Positions 32,079 through 42,055 of a DNA stretch of 64,000 nucleotides are shown here, one piece after another. The stretch lies in assembly GCF_001678845.1 (NCBI RefSeq), contig NZ_MAIQ01000008.1:62001-126000 (forward strand). Reading direction: 5' to 3'. How positions within the stretch are numbered: the first letter of the stretch is position 1; each line of letters starts with the position of its first letter. The stretch comes from Christensenella intestinihominis (GTDB lineage Bacteria; Bacillota; Clostridia; Christensenellales; Christensenellaceae). The notes beneath the pieces were generated by a model. That model searched no databases. It was not told the DNA's origin and saw only the letters and a list, made by a program, of their open reading frames with translations. The position numbers and the translations under genes are program-made.

Positions 32079-33281
32079 TTGGATAAAAAAAGACTGTTTA
32101 TCGTGTGCGTGGTGATTGCGGTCACGGCAAGCTTTGTAACAGGGCTGTTTGTGTATTTCTATCAAACGTCCAAAATCAAGGGGAACGATATCCTGCTTGG
32201 AAAAGGCAGCTATCAGGATATCCAGAAATACATGGAAATCAGCGACCTTGAAAAAATCATCAACGACACCTATTACCGGGATGTCGAGCAGGACGACCTT
32301 GTGTCGGGAACGCTCAAAGGAATGGTCGGGGCGCTGGACGATCCCTATTCCGTATACTATACCGAGGAAGAATACCGCGAATTCAACCAGCAGTCCGATA
32401 CGGACCTCGTCGGGATCGGGGTCACGGCGGGGCCGTACCAGAAAACCGGGCATCTGAAGCTGGAACGCGTATATGCGGGAAGCCCGGCGGAAACGGCGGG
32501 ACTCGTTGAAAACGACGTAATCCTCACCATCGACGGCGCGGACGTCGGCGGGCTTGATTATGAAAGCTCCCTCAATATGCTGCGCGGGCCGAGCGGCAGC
32601 TCCGTAAAACTTACGGTCCAAACAGGCGCGGACGCACCCCGGGAGGTCGAAGTGGCGCGCGCGAATGTGGATGCGCAGCGTGTGACCTATACGATGCTTA
32701 CGGATGATATCGCCCAAATTGCAATTTCGGAATTCAACGGGAATTGCGTGGAAGAATTTAAAAACGCCATCCAGTTTTTAAAGGATGAAGAAGCAAAAGC
32801 CGTGCTCATCGACGTACGCGGCAACATGGACGGCAGCGCCCTCGCCGCGGTCTCGATGCTGGACGAAATATTGCCCGAGGGGCTTGCCGCCTATACGGTG
32901 GATAAAGAAAATAAACGCGACGAGCTTACGGTGGATGCCAATTATTTCGAGATTCCGCTTGTCGTGCTGGTCGACGAAAACAGCGCTTCCGCCGCCGAGA
33001 TTTTTGCGGGGGCGGTGCAGGGGCGGCAGCGCGGCCAGGTGATCGGCACGCGGACCTATGGCAAGGGAGTTGTCCAGTCCATTGTGGACATGCCCTATTC
33101 GGGCGGCGGCGTAAAGCTCACTAGCGCGCTTTATTATACGCCGGACGACAAAGCGGTCAACGACGGGGTTACGCCGGATATCGCGGTCAGCAATCCGGAA
33201 GGACGGCTGACCTTTGAAACGGACGCGCAGCTCCAGCAGGCGCTGACAACGCTCGGCGAGATGACCGCGCAGGGAGGATAA
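32079..33281 (+). CDS. ctpA: C-terminal processing protease, S41 family (CtpA-like)
   Basis: 400 residues. An N-terminal membrane anchor (LFIVCVVIAVTASFVTGLFV) is followed by a PDZ domain (about 100-190, with RVYAGSPAETAGLVENDVI) and an S41 protease domain. The catalytic Ser is in DENSASAAEIFAGA and the Lys in GTRTYGKGVVQ. It acts outside the membrane on proteins with suitable C-termini. TTG 32079 follows ATGGAGGTAAG. Confidence 0.93.
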   Translation: MDKKRLFIVCVVIAVTASFVTGLFVYFYQTSKIKGNDILLGKGSYQDIQKYMEISDLEKIINDTYYRDVEQDDLVSGTLKGMVGALDDPYSVYYTEEEYREFNQQSDTDLVGIGVTAGPYQKTGHLKLERVYAGSPAETAGLVENDVILTIDGADVGGLDYESSLNMLRGPSGSSVKLTVQTGADAPREVEVARANVDAQRVTYTMLTDDIAQIAISEFNGNCVEEFKNAIQFLKDEEAKAVLIDVRGNMDGSALAAVSMLDEILPEGLAAYTVDKENKRDELTVDANYFEIPLVVLVDENSASAAEIFAGAVQGRQRGQVIGTRTYGKGVVQSIVDMPYSGGGVKLTSALYYTPDDKAVNDGVTPDIAVSNPEGRLTFETDAQLQQALTTLGEMTAQGG

Positions 33282-33285
33282 GCCG

Positions 33286-33537
33286 ATGAACAGGATTGGA
33301 ATCATAGCGGTCATCATTGAAGGACATAAGGAAAGCGTCACACAGGTAAACGCCATCCTGTCCGAATATTCAGAACTTGTGCATGCGCGCATGGGCGTGC
33401 CCAACCATGAAAAGGATATCAACATCATTTCCCTCGTGGTAGAGGCGACGGGCGACCAGGTCGGGGCCATGACGGGGCGGCTCGGGAATCTTCCCGGCGT
33501 CACCGTAAAAAGCATGATGACCAATAAAACCTATTGA
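33286..33537 (+). CDS. TM1266-type putative iron-only hydrogenase regulator
   Basis: 83 residues with an ACT-like ferredoxin fold: GIIAVIIEGHKESVTQVNAIL, then MGVPNHEKDINIISLVVEATGDQVGAMTGRLGNLPGVTVKS. This matches the small TM1266 family named for occurrence with Fe-Fe hydrogenase maturation genes. No hydrogenase gene is in this window, so its target is unknown. It lies 4 nt after ctpA and ends at a strong terminator. Confidence 0.7.
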   Translation: MNRIGIIAVIIEGHKESVTQVNAILSEYSELVHARMGVPNHEKDINIISLVVEATGDQVGAMTGRLGNLPGVTVKSMMTNKTY

Positions 33538-33543
33538 AACGAA

Positions 33544-33576
33544 AATGGAGTCTCTCCCGGGAGACTCCATTTTTTA
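33544..33576. terminator. Terminator after the TM1266-type gene
   Basis: Stem AATGGAGTCTC / GAGACTCCATT with a short C/G loop and flanking A/T tracts; usable from both strands. Confidence 0.9.
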
Positions 33577-33617
33577 GTGTCCACGCAGACCTGCTGCGGA
33601 GGTCTTTTTATGGCCTC

Positions 33618-34751
33618 TCACTGCGTACAGTCCACGGTAAACGCATATTCGTCCATTGCCTGCGCCTTGCCTGGAACGGGCTTGTCCTCGCTGTCCATCT
33701 CATATTTGCAGGGCACGATGGTAAGCGTCTCCGTTTTGGAATGGAAGGGGCGCAGGTTATACTTCACTTCAACCGCCCAGCTCCCGTCCTCCTGCTCGTG
33801 GGGAGGGGAAATGCTGGTTCCCTCCGCAAGCGTGGGCCGGTCTTCCATTGAGTTCAGGGCTTCCGTGCCGTTATCGAGGCTCAGGTAAGGCGGCGCGGGG
33901 GACACATATTCCTCCGCCCGTTCCTGCGCGTTCCCGCCCGTGAAATACAGCGTATAGCTTACGGCGGTGACGGTGGGCGCAAGCTTGACGGAAAGCCCGC
34001 CAACCCGCCAGCCTTCGCCCTCGACGGGCCCCGGCTCAATCGCCTTGACGGAACCCGAGGCCTGCACCATGAACCGGATTTCCTGGTTGTCAAAGCGGGT
34101 GGTCGGCCCGTGGTACTGGTAATGGACGCCGTCAATTATGTTAAACTTGCTGCCAAACAACGAATGTTTCCCATAGACCGACAACGGCAGGGTAACCTCA
34201 AAATCCTCCGTAAGCCCGGCGTCCGAAAGGTCGGCGTAAAAATAGTATTCGTTTTCCGCCGTGCAGTCGCCGATCAGGCCGTAATTTTCCCCGGCGATCA
34301 CAATACCGTCTGCGGCAAGGTCGTAATTTTCCCCCTCCTCCGTCGCGGAAGCGTAGATGTAGATTCCCGTGCCGTCGTATAAAACCTCGTCGATCCTGAG
34401 CAAAGGAACGCCCGCTTTCGGCGGGACAGCGGCGGCGCTGCTCTCCGCCGCGTTTTCATTTTCCGGCGGCTGCGATTCCTCCACGCTTTTTATAGGCACG
34501 TCCCTCCGGATAATCTCCAAAGCGGAATCGTCCGCGGTGCCAAGCAGGGACTGGAGTTTAAAACCGGCCGCGTAAACGGTCGCCCCGCAAACGAGGCAAA
34601 CGATCAGCGCGATGCATACGATCCGGCGCGTCCGTTTCGTCCGGCGGGAACCGCGCCGCTTGGATGTGCACTGGCGCATCACCTCCCATTCAATTTTGCT
34701 CCGGAAGCGCTCGGGCATTCCGGGATATTCATTCCAGTTAAATTCTCTCAT
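33618..34751 (-). CDS. Membrane protein paired with ECF sigma factor (anti-sigma-like)
   Basis: 377 residues. The cytoplasmic N-terminus (about 1-42, ending in a basic cluster KRRGSRRTKRTRR) is followed by one membrane helix (IVCIALIVCLVCGATVYAA). A large extracytoplasmic domain (about 60-377) holds a low-complexity Pro/Glu/Ala linker and beta-rich segments, resembling anti-sigma factors with DUF4179-like ectodomains. ATG 34751 overlaps the sigma gene end by 14 nt, so the pair is coupled. Anti-sigma activity is inferred from this arrangement. Confidence 0.7.
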   Translation of the reverse strand: MREFNWNEYPGMPERFRSKIEWEVMRQCTSKRRGSRRTKRTRRIVCIALIVCLVCGATVYAAGFKLQSLLGTADDSALEIIRRDVPIKSVEESQPPENENAAESSAAAVPPKAGVPLLRIDEVLYDGTGIYIYASATEEGENYDLAADGIVIAGENYGLIGDCTAENEYYFYADLSDAGLTEDFEVTLPLSVYGKHSLFGSKFNIIDGVHYQYHGPTTRFDNQEIRFMVQASGSVKAIEPGPVEGEGWRVGGLSVKLAPTVTAVSYTLYFTGGNAQERAEEYVSPAPPYLSLDNGTEALNSMEDRPTLAEGTSISPPHEQEDGSWAVEVKYNLRPFHSKTETLTIVPCKYEMDSEDKPVPGKAQAMDEYAFTVDCTQ

Positions 34752-35220
34752 AGTCAATATCCTCCAAATTGTGCAGAAGCGTTCTTAATTTTTGCCGCGC
34801 GCGCGCAAGACGGCTTTTCACGGTGCCGGGAGGAATTTTCAGCATTGCGGAAATTTCCCCGACGGAAAATCCTTCCAGATAGTGGAGAACGATGGGCGTG
34901 CGGAATTTGAGCTCCAGCCCCATAAGCGCTTCATACAGCCCCGATTGGTCCTCCGGGGTATGCCCGGCGTCGATATTCCCGGAAGGCACAACGCGCTTGC
35001 GCATGCGAAGCGTCCGGCGGCATTCGTTCATCAGGATGCGTACCAGCCATGTTTTCGCATATTGGTCGTTTTTCAGGGAAGCAAGCTTTGAAAAAGCGAT
35101 TGCCACTGCCTCCTGGGCGGCGTCCTCGCAGTCCGCGTCATTTTTCAGGAATGATTTTGCAACACGGTACAGCGTGGGCGCCGCGGCATTGACAAGCTCT
35201 CCGAAATCTTTTTTGTCCAT
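34738..35220 (-). CDS. ECF-type RNA polymerase sigma factor
   Basis: 160 residues with region 2 (DCEDAAQEAVAIAFSKLASL...TWLVRILMNECR) and region 4 (FRTPIVLHYLEGFSVGEISAMLKIPPGTVKSRLARAR). Directs RNA polymerase to a small regulon, probably in response to an envelope signal sensed by the overlapping membrane partner. An ECF-like promoter lies just upstream, suggesting autoregulation. Confidence 0.93.
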   Translation of the reverse strand: MDKKDFGELVNAAAPTLYRVAKSFLKNDADCEDAAQEAVAIAFSKLASLKNDQYAKTWLVRILMNECRRTLRMRKRVVPSGNIDAGHTPEDQSGLYEALMGLELKFRTPIVLHYLEGFSVGEISAMLKIPPGTVKSRLARARQKLRTLLHNLEDIDYERI

Positions 35221-35264
35221 GGTTTAACTGCCCTTTCCTCACCGGCCGGTGATCGATTCTGCTT

Positions 35265-35294
35265 ATTAGAGGATAAAAGGGGCGCAAAGGTTCC
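35265..35294 (-). promoter_or_regulatory. ECF-type autoregulatory promoter
   Basis: Minus strand: GGAACC (complement 35289-35294), 18 bp, then TCTAAT (complement 35265-35270). It has the GGAAC-TCTAA form of many ECF promoters and would give a leader of about 38 nt. Confidence 0.6.
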
Positions 35295-35433
35295 CGTAAC
35301 GGAAAAATTTATACGATTACGAACGGCGATACGGGCTGATTATAATCCTGTGCTTTCAGTATAGGCCGAAACATACGGCGTGTCGACGAATAAAGGAAAA
35401 GGTGTTTGTTTCTTGGTAAAGAAGGAGAATTTG

Positions 35434-35448
35434 TGTTAAAATAATAAC
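35434..35448 (+). promoter_or_regulatory. Extended -10 promoter abutting the nth ATG
   Basis: TGTTAAAAT with TAAAAT at 35437-35442, 6 nt before ATG 35449. An AAGGAG at about 35422 is too far from the ATG (about 21 nt) to be its Shine-Dalgarno. A leaderless mRNA is implied. Confidence 0.55.
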
Positions 35449-37340
<1,892 letters not shown>

Positions 37341-37408
37341 CTTGCCTGTATCCACGCATCCTGCGTTATTCGGCAGATAAGGTACATTTCGAAAATGGAG
37401 AAAGAATT

Positions 37409-37690
37409 TTGACAAGCAAACAACGTGCAAAGCTGCGCGGCATGGCGCAGAAGATGGAGCCGATCCTGCATATCGGCAAGGACGGCATTACGGAAAACCT
37501 TGTGAAACAGGCGGACGATGCGCTCACCGCGCGCGAGCTTATCAAGGGAACGGTGCTTAAGAACAGCGCGCTTACCGCGCGCGGAGCGGCGGACGAACTT
37601 GCGGCGGCCCTCGGCGCGGAAGGCGTTTCCGTGCTGGGCAGGAAGTTTGTTTTATACCGGGAATCTGAAGACAGGAAAATCGAGTTATAG
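37409..37690 (+). CDS. yhbY: YhbY-family RNA-binding protein (CRM domain)
   Basis: 93 residues, one CRM domain: LTSKQRAKLRGMAQKMEPILHIGKDGITENLVKQ, then ALTARELIKGTVLKNSAL. The family associates with pre-50S particles. TTG 37409 follows GGAGAAAG. It sits in the standard obgE-yhbY-nadD order. The 68 nt before it contain a diverged copy of the ATCCACGCATCC segment found after rpsR. Confidence 0.93.
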   Translation: MTSKQRAKLRGMAQKMEPILHIGKDGITENLVKQADDALTARELIKGTVLKNSALTARGAADELAAALGAEGVSVLGRKFVLYRESEDRKIEL

Positions 37691-37693
37691 GAT

Positions 37694-38350
37694 ATGGAAC
37701 GTCCGCAAAGCATTACAATCGAACAAAACGTGCGCCTGTTCGCCCGCCCGAAGCGGGTCGGCATTTTGGGCGGCACCTTCAATCCGCCCCACAACGGCCA
37801 TGTGGATATGGCCCATCAGGTAAAAGGGGAGTTTTCGCTCGACGAGGTTTACCTCATGCCCTGCGGCAATCCGCCGCATAAAAGCCTCGGGCTTGCCCCC
37901 AAGGAAATGCGCCTGCAAATGACGCGGATGTGCGCGGCGGGAACAGACGTAAAGGTGCTTGATTTCGAGGTCAGGAAAAAGGGCTGTTCCTATACCGTAG
38001 AGACCATCGCGGCCCTGCGGGAGAAAAATCCGCAAACCGATTATTATTTCATTGTCGGCGCGGATACGGTGTTTGAGTTATGCACCTGGCATGATTTTGA
38101 ACAGCTGTTCAAAATAACGAAATTTATCTGCGTGCGGCGGCAAAACAACGATATCTTGAAGCTTTCCGCCGAGATTTCCCGCCTCAAATGGGAATATGGC
38201 GCGCAGGTTTTCCTGTCGGAATATACAGGGCTTTTCGTAAGCTCCTCCTATATCAGGAAGCGGGTAAAAGAAGGACGCAGCATAGAAGGGCTGGTCCCAG
38301 GGAATGTGGAGGAATACATTATTGCAAATGGACTATACCGGGAACCGTGA
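37694..38350 (+). CDS. nadD: Nicotinate-nucleotide adenylyltransferase
   Basis: 218 residues. GILGGTFNPPHNGHVDMA is the nucleotidyltransferase HxGH motif and SSSYIRKRVKEGRS the ISSTxxR-type motif. Makes deamido-NAD from nicotinate mononucleotide and ATP. About 20 extra residues precede the usual start; a shorter start is not obvious, so this may be a genuine extension. The 3' end overlaps yqeK by 23 nt. Confidence 0.95.
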   Translation: MERPQSITIEQNVRLFARPKRVGILGGTFNPPHNGHVDMAHQVKGEFSLDEVYLMPCGNPPHKSLGLAPKEMRLQMTRMCAAGTDVKVLDFEVRKKGCSYTVETIAALREKNPQTDYYFIVGADTVFELCTWHDFEQLFKITKFICVRRQNNDILKLSAEISRLKWEYGAQVFLSEYTGLFVSSSYIRKRVKEGRSIEGLVPGNVEEYIIANGLYREP

Positions 38351-38894
38351 CGCGATCGTCAAAAAAGTCGCGGGAAACCTAAAGGGTGAAAAATTTGAAC
38401 ATGCCCTCGGCGTCGAAAAAACGGCGGTCAGCCTCGCGCACCGCTATGGCGCGGATGTGGATAAAGCGGGGCTGGCGGGCCTGCTGCACGATTATACCAA
38501 GCAAAAGGACAATATCGCGCTGGCGGAACGCTACCATATCCCCTATATTACGGAAAAGACCCTGCACGGGCATACTGCCGCCGCTGTGCTGAAAGAGAAG
38601 GGCTATGTGACGGACGAAGAGGTGCTTTCCGCCATAAGGTGGCATACGACGGGCCGGGAAGGCATGACGATGCTCGAAAAAGTCGTATACCTTGCGGATT
38701 ACATTGAACCAAACCGCGATTTTGACGGCGTTGAAAAGCTGCGGGACCTCGCATATCAGAATATCGATAAAGCGGTGCTCTACGCCCTGCAAATGTCAAT
38801 CGAACACATTATTGAAAACAAAAGCCTGATCGATACGGACAGTGTCGGGGCATACAACTATTACCGGAATTTATTTCCGGGGGAGGAGATTTAA
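38328..38894 (+). CDS. yqeK: YqeK-type HD-domain hydrolase (symmetrical Ap4A hydrolase)
   Basis: 188 residues. HD metal ligands are seen in EHALGVEKTA, GLLHDYTKQ, LHGHTAAAV, RWHTTG and YLADYIEPNR. The family cleaves Ap4A to two ADP and lies beside nadD in Firmicutes. ATG 38328 gives the usual N-terminus; upstream frame has no better start. Its stop overlaps the rsfS start (TAATG). Confidence 0.9.
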   Translation: MDYTGNRDAIVKKVAGNLKGEKFEHALGVEKTAVSLAHRYGADVDKAGLAGLLHDYTKQKDNIALAERYHIPYITEKTLHGHTAAAVLKEKGYVTDEEVLSAIRWHTTGREGMTMLEKVVYLADYIEPNRDFDGVEKLRDLAYQNIDKAVLYALQMSIEHIIENKSLIDTDSVGAYNYYRNLFPGEEI

Positions 38895-39259
38895 TGGAAA
38901 TTTCTAAGCGGGCGGAACGGATTGCGGAAATACTGGACAATAAAAAGGCGCAGGATATCGTTATCCTGAAGGTGGCGGATATGACCATCATCTCGGACTA
39001 TTTCGTGGTGGCGAGCGCCCCGAATGTGTCGCACGTGCAAACCCTTGCGGAGGAGGTGCAGTTTAAGCTGCGCGAGGAAGAGGAAGTGTCCCCGATCCGT
39101 ACGGAGGGGGAGCGCGAGGGCCGTTGGGTGGTTATCGACTACGGCGACGTGCTCGTGCATATTTTCCATAAAGAGGAGCGTGAGTTTTACCAGCTCGAGC
39201 GCCTGTGGAAGGTGGAAGGCAATTTCTATGACTATTCCGCAGAGCATAAAGAACGGTAA
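38894..39259 (+). CDS. rsfS: Ribosomal silencing factor RsfS
   Basis: 121 residues: LDNKKAQDIVILKVADMTIISDYFVVASA and GRWVVIDYGDVLVHIFHKEEREFYQLERLW, diagnostic for the RsfS/Iojap family. Binds uL14 and blocks subunit joining when nutrients are low. Overlaps yqeK at the start and a GNAT gene at the end. Confidence 0.96.
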   Translation: MEISKRAERIAEILDNKKAQDIVILKVADMTIISDYFVVASAPNVSHVQTLAEEVQFKLREEEEVSPIRTEGEREGRWVVIDYGDVLVHIFHKEEREFYQLERLWKVEGNFYDYSAEHKER

Positions 39260-39746
39260 GACGGTGATTCGCCCGCTCCGGCGTGAAGAAGCCGCTGTGG
39301 TCCTGCCGGAAATGCTGTACCAGGCGCTGTTCCGCCTGCCGGGGGAGCCGCCCACAAAACGGGAGATTGTTTTTGGCCCAAAGCTTAATATGTATATTGA
39401 CGGCTTTGGGCGGGAGCACGATCATTGCCTCGTGGCGGAAATAAGCGGCGTAATTGCGGGCGCGGTATGGGCGCGTTTGCTTGGTGGCGGAAATAAAGGA
39501 TACGGCTATGTGGACGACGAAACGCCCGAGCTTGCCATAGCCCTTTTGCCGGAATACCGCGGCAGGGGAATCGGTACGCGGCTTATGGAAAAGATGCTCT
39601 GCCTGCTCACGGAACATGGCTATCGGCAGGTCTCCCTCAGTGTGCACAAGGCGAACGCCGCGGCGCGCCTGTACCGGAAGCTTGGCGCACGGGCCGTCCG
39701 TGAAACAACCGAAGATTGCGTAATGGTTTTTAAGCTGGATACATAA
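39228..39746 (+). CDS. GNAT-family N-acetyltransferase
   Basis: 172 residues. The acetyl-CoA loop ALLPEYRGRGIGTRLMEKM and the C-terminal LSVHKANAAARLYRKLGA are clear GNAT features; the acceptor is unknown. ATG 39228 with GGTGGAAGG gives a 32-nt overlap with rsfS; the next in-frame GTG at 39264 lacks a Shine-Dalgarno. Last gene of the nth-to-rsfS operon; its terminator appears split by an insert. Confidence 0.85.
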   Translation: MTIPQSIKNGKTVIRPLRREEAAVVLPEMLYQALFRLPGEPPTKREIVFGPKLNMYIDGFGREHDHCLVAEISGVIAGAVWARLLGGGNKGYGYVDDETPELAIALLPEYRGRGIGTRLMEKMLCLLTEHGYRQVSLSVHKANAAARLYRKLGARAVRETTEDCVMVFKLDT

Positions 39747-39750
39747 AAAA

Positions 39751-39770
39751 ACACCTGCCAAGGCAGGTGT
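39751..39770 (-). terminator. Terminator hairpin copy A (active from the minus strand)
   Basis: ACACCTGCC-AA-GGCAGGTGT. An A-tract lies to its left, so a T-run follows the stem on the minus strand only. Identical hairpin to 39953-39972. Confidence 0.75.
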
Positions 39771-39951
39771 CAGACTGTTGAAATTCTCTGCAACCGCACC
39801 GAAGGGATGTAGCCTTCGGTGCTTTCAGCGTCAGCGAACGCGAAAAAACGCTCATATATTGTATATATTATTCGCTCTTTTGCGCGTTCTGCTTCCTCGA
39901 CTTGCAGATTTTTGAACAGTCTGCTGATCTTGCCGATTTTATCGACAATCC
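39770..39951 (-). pseudogene. Insert with a degenerate minus-strand coding remnant
   Basis: On the minus strand an open frame reads ...KIGKISRLFKNLQVEEAE..., continues through YERFFAFADAESTEGYIPSV and stops at 39770-39772. No start codon or Shine-Dalgarno is apparent, so it looks like the C-terminal scrap of a gene. The ends near 39771-39793 and 39909-39930 form an imperfect 22-nt inverted repeat (CAGACTGTT...TCTGCAA). It sits between two copies of one terminator hairpin. Origin unknown. Confidence 0.4.
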
Positions 39952-39952
39952 C

Positions 39953-39978
39953 ACACCTGCCAAGGCAGGTGTTTTTTG
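39953..39978 (+). terminator. Terminator hairpin copy B (active from the plus strand)
   Basis: The same 20-nt hairpin as copy A, followed by TTTTTT on the plus strand but without an A-tract to its left. Confidence 0.8.
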
Positions 39979-39987
39979 CTTTCTTTT

Positions 39988-41511
39988 TTATGCGAACACA
40001 TCCGCGTCCATTTCACGGAGGTCGTCCGCAATCAGCGGTTTAAATTCCATATGCGCGAGGATGTCCCTTTCAAGCTCGATACCCGGCGCAATCTCGGTCA
40101 GCATCAGGCCGCCTTCCGTCAAACGCATTACGCACCGTTCGGTAATGAACATAACCTTCTGGCCGAGTTCCCTGGCGCGCTTGGCGGAAAAGGTAAGCTG
40201 CTCGATGTCGTGCTTGAATTTCTTGATGCTTCCTTCGCTGATAATGCGAAGCTTTCCGTCCTTCACCTCAACCTCGAGTCCCTTTGCGGTAAAGGTGCCG
40301 ATAAAATAAAGCTCGGGCGTCGATTGCGTGATGCAGATAAATCCGCCGCAGCCCGCAATGCGCGGCCCAAATTTGCTGACGTTGATGTTGCCCTGCGGGT
40401 CGGCCTCCGCGAGGCCGAGAAACGCCTGGTCAAGCCCGCCGCCGTGGTAAAAATCAAATAGCTGGTGCTGGAAAACAATCGCCCCGGGGTTCAGCGTCGC
40501 GCCGAATTCCACGCCTGAAAGCGGGGAACCGCCAATACCGCCCGCCTCCACGGTCAAGGTAAAATCGGAAATTCCTTTTTCTTCCGCCACCGCCGCAATC
40601 CCTTCCGGCATGCCGATTCCAAGGTTCACCACTCCGCCCTGTTTCAGTTCTTTCAGCGAGCGCAGGGCAATGATACGCCGCGGCCCGGCGGGCAGCGTGG
40701 GCATCGCGCCTCTAGGCGCGCGCTCCTGCCCGGAATAAGCGGGATTATAATCCGCCGCGGCGGTTTGCGTGTGAAATTTCATGTCGCTTGTCCGCACCAC
40801 ATAGTCCACCAGGACTCCCGGAACGCGCACCATGTGCGGCGGGATATCGTCCACAATTTCCTCCACCTGCACAATCACCTTCCCGCCGAGCGCGTGGCAG
40901 GCCTGCGCGACGGAAAGGGCGTCCGCCACAGCCGCCTCCTTTTCCATACTGATATTGCCGTCCCTGTCCGCGCGTGTGCCGCGCAGGAATGCAAAATCAA
41001 TTTTGGAAAAAGGCTTATACCGGATGTAATCCTCGCCGTCCAGGGTCACGATCTCATTCAGTTCATCCTTTGAAATGCTGTTCAGCCGTCCGCCGGAAAA
41101 ACGCGGGTCCACGAATGTTTCGAGGCCAATCTGCGTCACCAGCCCGGGGCGGCGCGCGCCTACGTCGCGCATCAGCTGTGCCATCACTCCCTGCGGAAGG
41201 TTATAGCCTTCAATATCTTCCGAAAAAATCATTTGCTGGAGCTTTGGCATCAGGTTAATATGCCCGGCGACCAGCTTTTTAATCAAGCCCTTATGCGCAA
41301 GGCGGTTCAGGCCGCGCTCCCCGCCGTCGCCTACGGAAGTAACGCTCACAAGCGAAAGTCCTTTCGGCGAACCCGTTTCGAGGAAGCGCTGCTCCAGTGC
41401 ATAACACAATTCATCCGCCACCGCCGCCATGACGAAGCCGTTTGCAGAGACCACCGCGCCGTCCGGAATCAGGGCCGCCGCCTCCCTTGATGTAATTTCT
41501 TTAAAACTCAT
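39988..41511 (-). CDS. Acyl/acetate CoA-transferase (fused alpha-beta, family I)
   Basis: 507 residues with fused alpha (about 1-270) and beta (about 280-507) parts. N-terminal IPDGAVVSANGFVMAAVADEL is the CoA-binding start, and LTVEAGGIGGSPLSG carries the likely catalytic Glu. It resembles propionate/acetate CoA-transferases that exchange CoA between short-chain acids during fermentation; the acyl range cannot be told. ATG 41511 follows GGTGG. Transcribed alone from a good promoter. Confidence 0.85.
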   Translation of the reverse strand: MSFKEITSREAAALIPDGAVVSANGFVMAAVADELCYALEQRFLETGSPKGLSLVSVTSVGDGGERGLNRLAHKGLIKKLVAGHINLMPKLQQMIFSEDIEGYNLPQGVMAQLMRDVGARRPGLVTQIGLETFVDPRFSGGRLNSISKDELNEIVTLDGEDYIRYKPFSKIDFAFLRGTRADRDGNISMEKEAAVADALSVAQACHALGGKVIVQVEEIVDDIPPHMVRVPGVLVDYVVRTSDMKFHTQTAAADYNPAYSGQERAPRGAMPTLPAGPRRIIALRSLKELKQGGVVNLGIGMPEGIAAVAEEKGISDFTLTVEAGGIGGSPLSGVEFGATLNPGAIVFQHQLFDFYHGGGLDQAFLGLAEADPQGNINVSKFGPRIAGCGGFICITQSTPELYFIGTFTAKGLEVEVKDGKLRIISEGSIKKFKHDIEQLTFSAKRARELGQKVMFITERCVMRLTEGGLMLTEIAPGIELERDILAHMEFKPLIADDLREMDADVFA

Positions 41512-41552
41512 AAGCCACCATCCGTTCTTCAAAAAATAATAATTACCCGTCT

Positions 41553-41581
41553 ATTATCCAATAACACGGCGGCATTTTCAA
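41553..41581 (-). promoter_or_regulatory. Promoter of the CoA-transferase gene
   Basis: Minus strand: TTGAAA (complement 41576-41581), 17 bp, GATAAT (complement 41553-41558). Confidence 0.65.
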
Positions 41582-41638
41582 GTGGGCGGCTCAATTTGCA
41601 CAGCGGTAAATAACCTGTAATTGCATTGGAAATAAAGC

Positions 41639-41785
41639 CTATTTCTGGTGAACCTCCGAAGGCCTGCGGTACTTTCTACGGTCCTTGCGGCCCATAAGGA
41701 TCGCCGAAACGCTCATCGCGGCAATAACCGCCAGCGCAACGGAAAGCACGGTCAATACTTCTTTCGAGAAAATAATTTCAAACAT
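41639..41785 (-). CDS. Small single-pass membrane protein, unknown
   Basis: 48 residues: MFEIIFSKE, a membrane helix (VLTVLSVALAVIAAMSVSAI) and a basic tail (RKDRRKYRRP). AAAGGAGG lies 7 nt before the ATG, which is strong support for translation. Not recognised; it stands alone, divergent from the D,D-carboxypeptidase gene. Confidence 0.7.
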   Translation of the reverse strand: MFEIIFSKEVLTVLSVALAVIAAMSVSAILMGRKDRRKYRRPSEVHQK

Positions 41786-42055
41786 GGTGCTGCCTCCTTT
41801 TTCCGGTTTCGAATTCAATAGTCCCATTGTAACCGGACCCGTTTACATCTGCGGTCACCGCCGCAAAATTTTAATGTAACGGTTTTTAACCCTGCGCAGG
41901 CAGCCGGATACCCGTGTATAAAGATGTATTTCCAGCCGCCGGCACTGACGGCAAATGTGAAAAAAGTATGACAAAAGGGGGTACAAGTCTATACAAAAAA
42001 GGCTCTGTAATGTATAATATAGGTTGTTATATAGAGACTTTGAGAGGTGCCACAT

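Noticed and set aside
39819-40043. Plus-strand open frame through the split terminator region
   Set aside because: Crosses the terminator hairpin and the end of the CoA-transferase gene; the minus-strand reading is the one with protein-like composition.
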